A stretch of 25,106 bases of DNA from assembly GCA_024196135.1 (NCBI GenBank), contig JAMQCK010000391.1:1-25106 (forward strand). The letters run 5' to 3'. The translations under genes were made by a program, and so were the position numbers. This document shows positions 10,041 to 19,660 of the stretch, piece by piece. Every line of letters begins with the position of its first letter. The stretch's first letter is position 1. Source of the DNA: Pleurotus ostreatus/Saccharomyces cerevisiae fusant. Its lineage: Eukaryota; Opisthokonta. The notes beneath the pieces are model-generated. The model did not search any database and was not told the DNA's origin. It saw nothing but the letters and a program-made list of their open reading frames with translations.

Positions 10041-11400
10041 CTAGGAGATGAGGTCGATATAGCCCATCTTAGCTTGCTCGGGAGGATTGGAGGACCATAG
10101 GCATGTACGATAGTTATGCCTCGCCCAGTCGTTGCTGCTGTAGACAGCCCGATTGTTACCGTCATCGCCGCCCACCACCAGTCCACCCCAAACATAGAAC
10201 AAAGAGACACGGAGCGCGTTGGCGGGAGCGCGAGCAGGCTCCTTGCGATATCGGCTGAGAAGAGCGTCCCGGCCCGATGAGGGGGGAGGTGCGCGCTTCG
10301 TCTTCGACGGGCTGATGGAACTCAACCATTCGCGGAGGTCGACCGCTGAGAAACTGGTGCCTGCGTCGCTGCTGGTTGAAGACCCGGACTCTGAGGCGCG
10401 GGTACTACGAGGGATAGCGGGTGATTTAGGGTGAGGAGGTGGATGGCGTGCGTAATCGTATATAGACGGCCTGTTCTCACGAGACTTGGGCGCAGGTGAG
10501 GGCGCGCGAGTCGCCTTGCGTCGAGAGCGCGCGGGCCTTTTCGCTTGGTCAGGATTGCAAGTGCTGAGTCGAGCTCGAGCAAGGGAACCGTCATCACTCG
10601 AAGGATGACGGTGCTCCGCCCAGACGTCAGGGCCGACGAGAAACTCGACTGGAGGAGACCTCAGCCAATGGTAGAGTACGGCGCTTGTCATTTGCGTCAG
10701 TCGGTCCAGCTTGACCTTCGATAGGGAAGGGTATCCTGCAAGGATGAGATCGTTCGCGCGGAAGATGACGAACAGTGGATGCGCGTGCGACCTTATGCGG
10801 GGCATCTTCGAGTAGGCCTTGTTGATCGTCCTAGTGGTCGAGCCTCGTTTGAGGTACATGGAGGGACGGTCTCGCTTGGCTATGTGCAATGGCACAAACT
10901 CGTATTCATACTCCTGCTCGGGAAGTTCCTATCTTCATGAGCATCTGGATGGTTCCTCGGTGCGGGGAACGTACTTCGGTAAATCGCTTCCTCTTATGCA
11001 AGTCTGCGGATTTGTTGTATTCGGACAGAGCGTTGATAGTGTCGATAGTTCGCTTAGTGGGAAGAAGGGTCCACTCAGATTGATCCATACGTTCGGCCAT
11101 GTCGCTGCGAACTGAAGCGGAGAGGTTAGCATCGGGCATGCAAAGTATGCATCGCGACGCACGTTGGACGTGGTTGAGTGGCGAGGAGAGATCAATCTCC
11201 CCTCTCTGAAGACCCCAGTAGTATTCGAAGTGCTCGATCTAGCGACACTGACGATGAGCAGACCGCGGGTTTCCGCAAGGCTTACAGACCTGTCGACGAT
11301 AGAGGCCCGAATCAAAGTCTATGAGGCGGTAATTGACGATTGGCAGAGCGTCCATGTCTTTCTGTGTAGATACGGAGGAGGAAAGGATAGATGGGGACAT
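10041..11400 (-). CDS. DH3: HNH_2-like protein lacking both catalytic histidines, paired with HN-B
   Basis: The protein has 403 aa in exons 11400-11290, 11238-11163, 11111-10975 and 10928-10041. Introns are 51, 51 and 46 nt. It starts MSPSILSSSVSTQKDMDALP. The core blocks are IVNYRLIDFDSGLYRRQ, IEHFEYYWGLQRGEIDL and LRSDMAERMDQSEW, so Arg25, Asn59 and Ala68 occupy the catalytic positions. Exon 4 carries HAHPLFVIFRA, PPVEFLVGPDVW, a basic Arg/Lys/Ser/Pro stretch (AKRPARSRRKATRAPSP), a Ser-rich linker and YSSNDWARHNYRTCLWSSNPPE. It is a close duplicate of DH2. It is transcribed away from HN-B across 383 bp, so joint regulation with an intact nuclease-like gene is likely. Function is unknown; a partner or inhibitor of an HN protein is one possibility. 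Confidence 0.87.
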
Positions 11401-11783
11401 TGTGTGTGGACGAGGAGGAGGCAAGCGACAGCGGGAGGGAAAGGACAAGGCGGTCGGGCGGTGATCGCAATCCCGGCCCGGCAACCGCACGCTGCATGCC
11501 GGGATCAGCCGAACAAACGTTGAACAAAACCATCATCTGAAACTTCGCGCTGCCTTGTTTGTTCCAAAACCGGTTAAGCGTTCATGGATATAACTCTTTG
11601 CCGAGCTTTGACTGCACACACACCCCAGTAGCATGCATACTCGAGCGGTCATAAACACATTCTCGGCATATATAAGTCCTGGACCGTCATTAGCGACGAC
11701 TGCCCGTCGACCTCTCTTCCCCCCTTACATGGTGAGAGCCTCTCAACGAGAAGCACCCAAGCCACAGGCTCTCTTTCAGGGAG
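11401..11783. promoter_or_regulatory. Shared divergent promoter of DH3 and HN-B
   Basis: The DH3-proximal part contains GTGATCGCAATCCCGG and then CCGAACAA (11509-11516) and GAACAAAA (11522-11529). The last elements recur, in the same order, upstream of DH4 and DH5. Nearer HN-B are ACCGGTT (11569-11575), AGCATGCATA (11630-11639) and the TATA box TATATAAG (11669-11676), 108 bp upstream of the HN-B ATG. An upstream ATG at 11729 runs straight into a donor-like GTGAGA, with a possible acceptor TTTCAG at 11774-11779, which suggests a 48 nt leader intron. Confidence 0.6.
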
Positions 11784-13035
11784 ATGGGCAAGAGAAAACC
11801 CAACGCAACCCCCTGCGTGGATGGTGCCGGCCGCAGGCAGCGTGCCGCCGGCAAGAGTCGTCAGAAGACTGTCACCCCCGCGCCACTCCAACTTCGTCGT
11901 AGCGCCCGAATCCAAGCGAGACTTGCTTCTAACGCAGTGGTCACAGCGCCGACACCGACACCGACGCCTCGCCGCTCCCGCCGCAAACCACGACCCTTCA
12001 GAGTCTGTGCCGGTCCTCGCAAATACGCTTCCTCCAGCGCCTCTTCAGACCCTCCGTCGCCTCGTCCAACTCTAGCGAACTACGATAACAACAGAGACTA
12101 CTCCCCCTCCCCATCAATTCGCAGTGACGACAGCTCTACAGTGGGCGAGGAATCTACGCCACCGAAGAAGATCTTTCAACCTGCGCGGAGGCCTGACCAC
12201 ATGGACCTAGTCCTCATATCTCCCAGGGGCCGCGTCTGTGTAGTCACCCTGGAGCACAATGGAAATGGCACTGTCGAAGATTGCCACTTGCTTGATCGTG
12301 CTTGTGGGGCCGACCCGGACATCGTGAGTTTCACAATCGCGTTCATCTGCTGGCTGGTGCTGAGACGAGCTCACAGGTCGGTGGTATGGAGACTTTTATG
12401 GCCATCAAGCGGGGCACGCTGGATGTTGATTGTCCAAGGAACAGGGTCTTCCGTGCGTTTGCCACCCACTTTCCTGATGTTTGACATCCTGACCCCTTTG
12501 AAGTCGAGTCCAAAATGCACACTGCGATGGACAAAGGCAAATGGGTGCTTATGCCCACGGTAGAAGACCTTTTTAGGATGTTGCTTGCGGTCCAGGGCGA
12601 GCAGCTTCCTCCGATCGAGGGTCAACAGGAACCGCCGCGCCGTAACTCCAATGGCTTCACTCGCCACACGGATGTGCGCAACAATCTTGCTCATCATCCG
12701 ATATCAAAATAGCGGCTGACGCGCTCTCACAGGTCTTCCCCAACATCATACGGAAATTCTACATCGTTCCCCTGTCCACCTGGGCCGAGGGCCTCAAGAT
12801 TTATCGTGAGCGCGAAGTCAACAGCTCCGAGCCGCCCATCGTGTATGGACCGCCACCTTTCGAGGAGATTCCACCAGAGGACCTGCACTGCGACCCTTAT
12901 TTTGTCGTATGGAAGGCATTTAAGGCGCTGAACGCGCCGAACGTCTCCGCCCCTGCTCATCATCGCCGCCAGGAGGGCCTGATCCGGAAGATCGGCGAAA
13001 TCATGTGGGCTCGTGGCCTTGCACCCAAGGCATGA
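11784..13035 (+). CDS. HN-B: HNH_2-type nuclease-like protein with intact H-N-H triad
   Basis: The protein has 362 aa in exons 11784-12323, 12377-12452, 12504-12673 and 12733-13035. Introns are 53, 51 and 59 nt, of phase 0, 1 and 0. The start MGKRKPNATP aligns with HN-C. Residues 1-120 are basic and disordered-looking, with QLRRSARIQARL, a Thr-Pro run (APTPTPTPRR) and a Ser/Pro-rich stretch, as in nuclear or DNA-associated proteins. The domain follows: VCVVTLEHN, EDCHLLDRAC (His168), CPRNRVFL (Asn202) and KMHTAMDKGKW (His211). The C-terminal half has NGFTRHTDVFP, CDPYFVVWKAF and a helix ending IGEIMWARG. The triad and its spacing fit HNH_2, which predicts metal-dependent cutting of nucleic acid; no substrate can be read from the sequence. 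It diverges from DH3 and is the close sister of HN-C. Confidence 0.87.
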
Positions 13036-13510
13036 TTTCTTCATGACTGCTCTGCGCTGGCGCTACGACGGACCTGGACTCATCGCAGCTTCGTGCACTC
13101 GACGCTCTCTCATCTCTTTATTCTTACTTTATTTCTCACCGTCTGTTGTATCCCTGCGGTCTCTGCGTTGTATTGCTAGCTAGAACACCCTCGTTTGCAT
13201 GTGATGACGACGTAGTCTGATTGGAACGCTACGCTGACTTTGGATATTACATATCGCGTGAGCTCGAAAAGCCATCTTTCGACAGATGGTATATTTATAA
13301 CGATATCGCGCTGATTGGCGACGATCGCTTAGTCCGAGGTTCGGGTCTTTCGACGCCGCACATGGACCAGTCTTCCGGAGAAGAAGCCAGGTCACGGCAA
13401 TATACTTACTTGCAGACGGCGGCAATGACAGCGCGAAAAGCGAGATCCAACTGAATTTCGTAGGTGACTCGCAGGCCATGGGATGTGAGGGCGACGTGTC
13501 CGAACCTAAT
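13036..13510. other. 3' flank of HN-B, homologous to the 3' flank of HN-C
   Basis: Shared landmarks with 17790-18210 are CAGCTTCGTGC.CTCGACGCTC, a T-rich TTTATT zone followed by TGTTGTATC (likely polyadenylation area), GACGACGTAGT and a CTTAGTC...CCAGTC stretch. These show that HN-B and HN-C were duplicated with their flanks. No gene is seen; the left part is probably 3' untranslated sequence. Confidence 0.5.
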
Positions 13511-13684
13511 CCCAATGGTATTCGAAGGGCTCGATGTAGCGGCACAGATGATGAGCAGACCACGGTTCTCGCGAAGTTCACAGACCTGCCGGCGCTAGAG
13601 GCCAAAATCAAAGTTCATGACGATTGGCAGCGCGTCTAAGTCGCTTTGCATTGACATAGAAGTAGAGAATATCGGAAGCGTCAT
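13511..13684 (-). pseudogene. 5' fragment of a DH2-type gene
   Basis: It starts with ATG at 13682-13684 (MTLPIFSTSM), as in the intact genes, but lacks about a dozen bases around the position of Arg25. It has a stop codon in place of the Tyr before RRQ. It keeps a recognisable intron 1 and the first residues of exon 2 (EPFEYHW), then a stop and an end of homology at about 13511. Exons 3 and 4 are missing. The 3' flank of HN-B adjoins it on the left. Confidence 0.85.
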
Positions 13685-14790
13685 GCTGGAGTGGGTGAAG
13701 AACGGGGGGCTGCGTACGACGTGATGAAAACAGTAGAGAATGCTCGATAAGGGACGGTCTTTGCTGATGGCAGGACCAAGTGCACGTGCCGCACCAGTTT
13801 CCTTTTCCATCCACAACAAAACTGCATGCACGCAAACAAACTCGACCTGCGAATCCACATGCGTTCTACTACATTGACACGGTCACAATGGAGACCAAAT
13901 GGAAGTTCGGCGGGAACCAAGCTGAATCCGACGAGATTGAGGAACGAGTCGGCGAGGCTGTCTACGGTCAGTCTCCCGCCGGACTGAGTCCACTGCGGCG
14001 TTTGCGCAAGCAGATTAGACACCGCGCCGCCCTGACTGATCCATTCTTCTTGCATGGACGAAGGTCGTACCCGTCGCGCCAAGGTTCGGCTACTGCGAGC
14101 AGCGAGAACCACGTAGACGATATCGAGACGAAGGTCGAGAGTATGCACGCTGAGCTGACGTAGAGATTTCGCCGTCATCCGTCGTCGCGGTTGATACCCA
14201 GCAGCGTGCCCAGAGTAGGGCCCAGGACATATTACTTTGTCCATCGCCTCGTCGGCGGCTGCACTGTGGTCGAAAGGACCACCGGCTACCACGATAGCCC
14301 GCGGCGTGAAGTATGCAACGAGCTCGACATTCATCGACGCGGTCGAAGCGGCTTTCGTAGAAGACTCGCACGCTACTGAGCGGAGCGACGGGCGAGGGCC
14401 ATGGGCTGGCGCATTGCCCACCGCAAGGTCTTGCCGTCGTCTGGCGCCCAGCCTCGCGTACAGGTTGGGCTGCTCTTGCGCGTCGGCTGGCTACGCGCGA
14501 CTGTGCTCCGATAGGCGCACGGCGAGGCCGTATAACCCAATCATGCGTCGCGCGCCAGCTTGCTCGCGGTGGGGTACAGCGCCGGCTATCGTGCTGACTT
14601 GCAAGATCGTGAGCGACACGACAAGCGTGGGATGGCAGCAGCTAGGACGTCTTACGGCATGCTTAACTGCTATGTGACGAGATCGACGTAGTCGAACCGG
14701 GCTGCCTCGGGTGGATTGGACGACCAGAGACATTGATCATAGATATGCATCGCCCAGTCGTTGCTGCTGTAGATGTAGCGGCAGTTCGCA
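13511..14790. repeat. Duplicated block, copy B
   Basis: This is the counterpart of 8690-9918. It contains a broken 5' end of a DH2-type gene (13511-13684), about 780 bp of spacer and the 3' end of DH4, intact here. In the spacer a 127-codon plus-strand frame (13780-14163) and a 246-codon minus-strand frame (13681-14421) overlap each other. In copy A the plus-strand one is interrupted by an in-frame stop and the minus-strand one is shifted near its start. Neither resembles a protein I recognise, and the pair of copies gives no sign of coding constraint. Confidence 0.7.
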
Positions 14791-16037
14791 TAGCCGCCAC
14801 CCCCGTACAATCCACCGTGTTGTTGAAGCAGCGTACCGCGTAGTGCATCGGCGGGCGCGCGCGCCGGCTCCTTGCGATAGCGGGCAAGAATGGCGTCGGC
14901 ATTCGAGGAGGGGGGCAAAGCGCGCTTCGTCTTGGTCTCTGAGCTGATGGAGTCCAGCCAACCACGAAGATCGACCGCCGAGAAGACGACATCGACATCG
15001 CTATCGGAGGATCCTGTGTCTGAGGCGCGAGCGCTGCGAGGAAGCGCGGGAGATTTCGGGAGAGGAGGCGGGCTTCGTATGTAGTCGTAGATTGATGACT
15101 TCGCCTGAGCAGTTTTGGGCTGAGGAGAGGGGGCGTGGGTGGACCTGCGCACGGCGCGCGTCGTCCTCTTCGTCCGTGTAGGCTTACAAGAGGTAAGCTT
15201 CGCTCGAGCGACGGAGCCGTCGTCGCTCGAGGGATGGCGATGTTCGGCCCAGACGTCAGGCCCCACGAGGAACTCTGCTGGGGGAGAATATACCCAACGG
15301 CGGAGCGTGGCAATCACTGTTCGGACAAGTCGGTCGCATTTGGGTTGCGATAAGGACGAGAAGCCAGTGAGGATATGATCGGTCATGCGAAAGAGCACGA
15401 AGAGAGGATGTGCACGAGACCTGATGCGAGGCACCTTGGAATACGCCTTGTTGATTGTCCTGACGGTCGAGCCTCGCTTGAGGTATATAGAGGGGCGGTC
15501 TCGTTTAGCGATGTGCAATGGCAAGAATTCGTATTCGTATTCCTGGTCAGGTAGTTCCTAGGACCGTGAACATTGGGGCGCGACGACGGTTAAGGCAACA
15601 TACTTCGGTGAATCGCTTCCTTTCATCTACGCTTGCAGTCTTGTTAAAATCGGACAGGGCATTCATGGCGTCGAGTGTCTTCTTGGTGGGAAGGAGCGCC
15701 CAATCAGACTTTTCCATACGATCGGCCATGTCACTGCGAACTGTGGTAAAGGACGCGACCTGTTAGCATAGAGCAAACGGGAGGGGCTTTGCGACGCACG
15801 CTGGATGTGGTTGAGTGGCGTGGAGAGATCGAGCTCTCCCTTCTGCAGACCCCAGTAGTATTCAAGGTGCTCCATCTGTGAGGTCGGATGAGAAGAGGAA
15901 TAATGGATGCTGCGGAGTCGACCGACCTGCCGACGGAAGTAGCCAGCGTCGAAGTTGACGAGTCGATATTGGATGATGGGTAGCGCATTTAGGTCCTTCT
16001 GCGTCGATATAGAGGTTGAAGGTATTGAGGGAGGCAT
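14670..16037 (-). CDS. DH4: HNH_2-like protein lacking both catalytic histidines, paired with HN-C
   Basis: The protein has 403 aa in exons 16037-15927, 15875-15800, 15740-15604 and 15557-14670. Introns are 51, 59 and 46 nt, of phase 0, 1 and 0. It starts MPPSIPSTSISTQKDLNALP. The core is IIQYRLVNFDAGYFRRQ, MEHLEYYWGLQKGELDL and LRSDMADRMEKSDW, with Arg25, Asn59 and Ala68 at the H-N-H positions. Exon 4 encodes RAHPLFVLFRM, PPAEFLVGPDVW, a basic TRTKRTTRAVRRSTHAP segment, SIYDYIRSPP, a Ser/Asp-rich SDTGSSDSD-like linker, FSAVDLRGWL and the YSSNDWAMHIYDQCLWSSNPPE tail. Exon 4 differs from that of DH8 at only 18 of 284 aligned residues, but exon 1 differs at 11 of 37. It diverges from HN-C across 431 bp. 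Confidence 0.87.
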
Positions 16038-16468
16038 GCTTAGCTAGCAGGAGGAAGGGGAGATGCGACCAAGAGGCGAGCGGCGGGCAAGATGGAAAGA
16101 CAAAGGAGTCGAGCGGCGAGCGCTGATGGCAAACCCGGGCCGAGGTGAAAGGTACCGGGCCGATTCAGACTCGGGACAAGCCGAACAATAGTCGAACAAA
16201 AGATTCTGAGACTTGGCTATGCCTGCATATCCCCGCATCTGTGACCGCACTGACCGGTTCAAACAGGCAACATGCTCGGACGTTTTGTTCTTCCCTTACC
16301 CCATGCGCAGCATGCATAATCTTCATTTTAGAATGATCACAAACACCACCAGATATAAAGGCCTGCTTTTGCTGGCGGTGGGTAACTCGTCTGCTCCCTT
16401 TCATGGTGAGAACTGCTCTTCCTGGTGCTCCATATGTGCTCACGAAATACAGACTCCCTTCTCGGCGA
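16038..16468. promoter_or_regulatory. Shared divergent promoter of DH4 and HN-C
   Basis: It has the same elements as the DH3/HN-B promoter, in nearly the same order: GCTGATGGCAAACCCGGG, CCGAACAA (16181-16188), CGAACAAA (16193-16200), ACCGGTT (16253-16259), AGCATGCATA (16309-16318) and ATATAAAG (16353-16360). The TATA box ends 109 bp before the HN-C ATG. An upstream ATG at 16403 is again fused to a donor-like GTGAGA, with a possible acceptor TACAG at 16448-16452 (a 47 nt leader intron). If unspliced, that ATG is in frame with HN-C and would add 22 residues. Confidence 0.6.
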
Positions 16469-17789
16469 ATGGCTCTGAAGAGAGGCAACGCAACCCCTTC
16501 GCCGACCGGTGTCGTTCGCGGACAACGTGCCACCAGCAAGAGGCGTCAGACGACGACTGACCCCCCTGCGCCGAATCTTCGACGCAGCCTGCGTATACAA
16601 GCGTTAGCCAAGAAGAAAGCCACTCATGGCGGTCGTATTCCTCAAGAGATCACTCCCGATGTGGCAGGTCCGTCGGCGTCTGTAACTGCTCAAGAGTCTC
16701 CGAGACCCGTCAATCGACGCCGGAGCATGCGATTGGAAGAAGCGCGCGCAAGTGGCAAAAAAACGGCTCCCAAATACGCGTTCTCTAGTACCTCCTCGGC
16801 CGCGCCGTCACCTCGCCCTACGTTCGCCAACTCCGACGCAGATTTTGTTCCCCTCAATTCTGACGACCTGGACGACGGCTCCACAACGTCCACTCCGAGC
16901 AGGGAGTGTACACCGCCATGCAACATCGACAATAGTATGTCACGGCCAGGCCACCAGCGTCTGATCGATAGATCTCCCTTGGGACATGTCTGCACGGCCT
17001 CCCTGCGCCACAATGCCAATGGCGAGGTGCAAGACTGTCATCTCCTCGACCGATGTTGTGCAGGCAACCGAAAAATCGTAAGTCTGGCGCGCTCTTGTCT
17101 GGGACTGTACAGCGCTGACATCGATACTAGATCAAGGGATTCGAGACCATCATGGTGTACAAACCCAACACCCTCAACGTCGACAGTCCTTCGAACAGGG
17201 TTTTCCGTACGTCGTTCCCCTCTTCGACGGATATTCTCCGTGCTTACCTCTGTTTAGTCGCGTCCAATTACCATATCATGATGGACAAAGGGAAATGGGC
17301 GTATATTCCCAAGGCTGAAGATCTTGAGCGATTGCTAGATGCATTGAACAAGGAGCAGCTGGGGCCCATCGAGGGTCAGCAAGCGCCGCCCCCGCGTGGT
17401 CCGAACGGGTTCACGCATCACAAGGACGTGCGCCCCCTTCTGTTTTCCTTCACACTTGCGGTGGCTGACGTGCCCTCAAGGTCTTCCCCGAGGACATCCG
17501 GGACTTCCACATCGGTCCTTTCTCCACCTGGGATGACCCTGCTCTCGAGTTCTCGCGCAAGCGTGAGGTCTTCAGCACGGAGCCGCTTCTGGAGTTTCGA
17601 CCCCCCTGGAACACGCCGCTTCCGATCGTTCAACTGCCTTGCTCTCCTTACTTCGCCGCGTGGAAGGCGATCAAGACACTACAGAATCCGGAAGTGCACT
17701 TGCCTGCCCATCTCGCTCGCGAAGAGGCGCTACTGCGCAAGATTGGCCGGCTAATGTGGGGCTATGGCCTTGGCGTTCCTTTTTCCTAG
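16469..17789 (+). CDS. HN-C: HNH_2-type nuclease-like protein with intact H-N-H triad
   Basis: The protein has 387 aa in exons 16469-17077, 17131-17206, 17258-17427 and 17481-17789. Introns are 53, 51 and 53 nt. Exons 2 and 3 (76 and 170 nt) have exactly the lengths of those in HN-B. The start MALKRGNATP was chosen by alignment with HN-B; an in-frame ATG at 16403 exists. The N-terminus is basic and low-complexity (NLRRSLRIQALAKKK, RRRSMRLEEARASGKK, then Ser/Pro-rich), fitting a nuclear or DNA-associated protein. The domain is VCTASLRHN, QDCHLLDRCC (His191), SPSNRVFL (Asn225) and NYHIMMDKGKW (His234). The C-terminal half has NGFTHHKDVFP, CSPYFAAWKAIK and IGRLMWGYG. Intron 3 ends in AAG. It diverges from DH4. 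Nuclease activity is predicted only from the retained triad. Confidence 0.87.
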
Positions 17790-18270
17790 GACTGATCTGC
17801 GCTCTACTCCGGCCTCCGTATCTGCTCTGCGCTGGTACCACGACGGCATCCCCTCCTCGAACTTCGCTCCATGAATATCGATTGGTCCTTGACCGCTCAC
17901 AGCTTCGTGCTCTCGACGCTCCTTCATTTCTTTATTCCTATTGCTATTGCTCGCCTGTTGTATCGCCGTGATCTCCTTGTTGTATTGCCACCTACAGCGC
18001 CCTCCATTTTGTAGAGACGACGTAGTACATCTGGAATGAGGCATTGTTTTTTGACTATCCCATATTGCTCGAGCCCGCAAACCACTTTGCAACTAGGGTT
18101 TGACTGCGACATTGCACCGACGGATAATGATTACTTAGTCTGAAGCTGAAGTCGTTCGGAAGCACGCATGAATCAGTCCTCCAGCGACGAACTCAGGTAA
18201 TGTTAGCATATTCATAGATGGCGAAAATTACCACGCGAAAGTACGACGAGATCCTCAGGCGACTCGCAAG
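17790..18270. other. 3' flank of HN-C and 3' flank of DH5
   Basis: The left part matches the 3' flank of HN-B and includes TTTCTTTATTC followed by CTGTTGTATCGCC, the likely polyadenylation zone. The rest holds overlapping short frames with no splice context. No gene is supported. Confidence 0.45.
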
Positions 18271-19660
18271 CTACGCGACCCTGAGGTCGACGTGGCCAAA
18301 TCTGGCTTTCTGGGGCGGATTGGAAGACCACAGACATTTGTGGTAGACGTGCCACGCCCAGTCGTTGCTGCAATAGACGGAACGTTGGAGCCCGTCGCTG
18401 GCATCCACGAATTCAGCGTGGGTGACAAGCAACGTGCCGCGGAGCGCGTTGGCGGGATCACGGGCTGGTTCCTCGTGATACCGAGTGAGGGCGTCGTCGC
18501 CGGTGGATGAAGAAGGCCTAGGTGACCTGACCTCCGTCTTGTCGCTCAGTGTGGGGGTGATGGAGTCGAGCCACTCGTGTAGATCCGTCGGCGAGAAGTT
18601 GAGGTCGGGGTTGCTGTCGGAAGATCCGGCTTCGGAAGCGCGAGTGCTGCGAGGGAGAGCGGGCGACTTGGGAAGCTTGGTGCCCTGACGTGCGCGGTCG
18701 TAGATCGAGGGATTCTGCTGATGAGCTTCCGATTGAGGAGAGGCGGGGCGAGCAGGCCCGCGAGCGACGCGTTGCGTCCTCTTCTCACACGAAGAATTGC
18801 AGGTGGCGAGTTGTGCGCGCGCAGTGGAGCCGTCGTCGCTCGAGGGATGTCGGTGTTCGGCCCAGACATCGGGACCTACGAGAAATTCGATAGGAGGAGC
18901 ATTGAGCCAGCGGTGTATTACGTCGCCCACTGTTCCAACAAGACGGCTTGCTTTAGCGTCTGGCAGCCAGGTAGAAGAGGCGAGGAGCTGGTTCCAAGTG
19001 TGGTAGACTACAAAGAGGGGATGGGCGCGGGACCATATGAGAGGCATCTTTGAGTACGCCCTGTTGACGGTCCTGGTAGTCAACCCTCGCTTGAAGTACA
19101 CCGATGGGCGATCCCGCCTGGCTAAGCGTATCGGCAGAAATTCATATCCATAATCTTGTTCAGGAAGTTCCTGAGGCTATGAATTTGTGATACGACCGGT
19201 AATCCGGGGTGCTTACTTCTGTGAATCGCTTCCTATCATGTGCTCCAGCGGTTTTGTTGTGGTCGAACAGCGCGTTCATAGCGTCGAACATTTTCTTCGT
19301 AGGAAGGAGTGCCCAATCATTCTGGACCATACGTTCGGCCATGTCGCTTCGGACTTTGACCGCAAACGATAACTGTGAGCAAAAGCGAACCCCAGCGAAG
19401 CCGGCCCTCCCACTCACGTTGGACATAGTTCATTGGAGTGGAGAAGTCAAGTTCTCCTCTTTCCAGACCCCAGAAGTACTCGAACTGTTCGACCTGTCGA
19501 AATTAAGACTATTAGCCTGAGACGTGTATGCCGCGGAAAATGCCCAAACCCTGCGACGATAGTGGCCTGCGTCAAAGTCGACGAGCCGGCAATCAATTAT
19601 TGGCACCGTTTCCATGTCCTTTTGGGTAGATATAGAGGTAGAAGGTATAGCAGCAGGCAT
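18271..19660 (-). CDS. DH5: HNH_2-like protein lacking both catalytic histidines, without a neighbouring HN gene
   Basis: The protein has 407 aa in exons 19660-19550, 19493-19418, 19353-19217 and 19170-18271. Introns are 56, 64 and 46 nt. It starts MPAAIPSTSISTQKDMETVP. The core is IIDCRLVDFDAGHYRRR, VEQFEYFWGLERGELDF and VRSDMAERMVQNDW; by alignment Arg25, Asn59 and Ala68 replace or fill the triad. Exon 4 holds RAHPLFVVYHT, PPIEFLVGPDVW, NPSIYDRARQG, FSPTDLHEWL and YCSNDWAWHVYHKCLWSSNPP. To keep the frame, intron 2 must end at AAAG (19354-19357), although a better CACAG lies 19 nt upstream. Using that one would shift the frame, so DH5 may be poorly spliced. Intron 1 uses an unusual GTTTGG donor. 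Confidence 0.8.

Noticed and set aside
12515..12712. Independent small gene starting MHTAMDKGKW
   Set aside because: It is exon 3 of HN-B read without splicing; the intron positions match HN-C and HN-A.
13681..14421. 246-codon minus-strand frame as a separate gene
   Set aside because: It runs through the spacer into the upstream region and broken first exon of the DH fragment. The sister copy is frame-shifted, and changes between copies are mostly amino-acid-altering.
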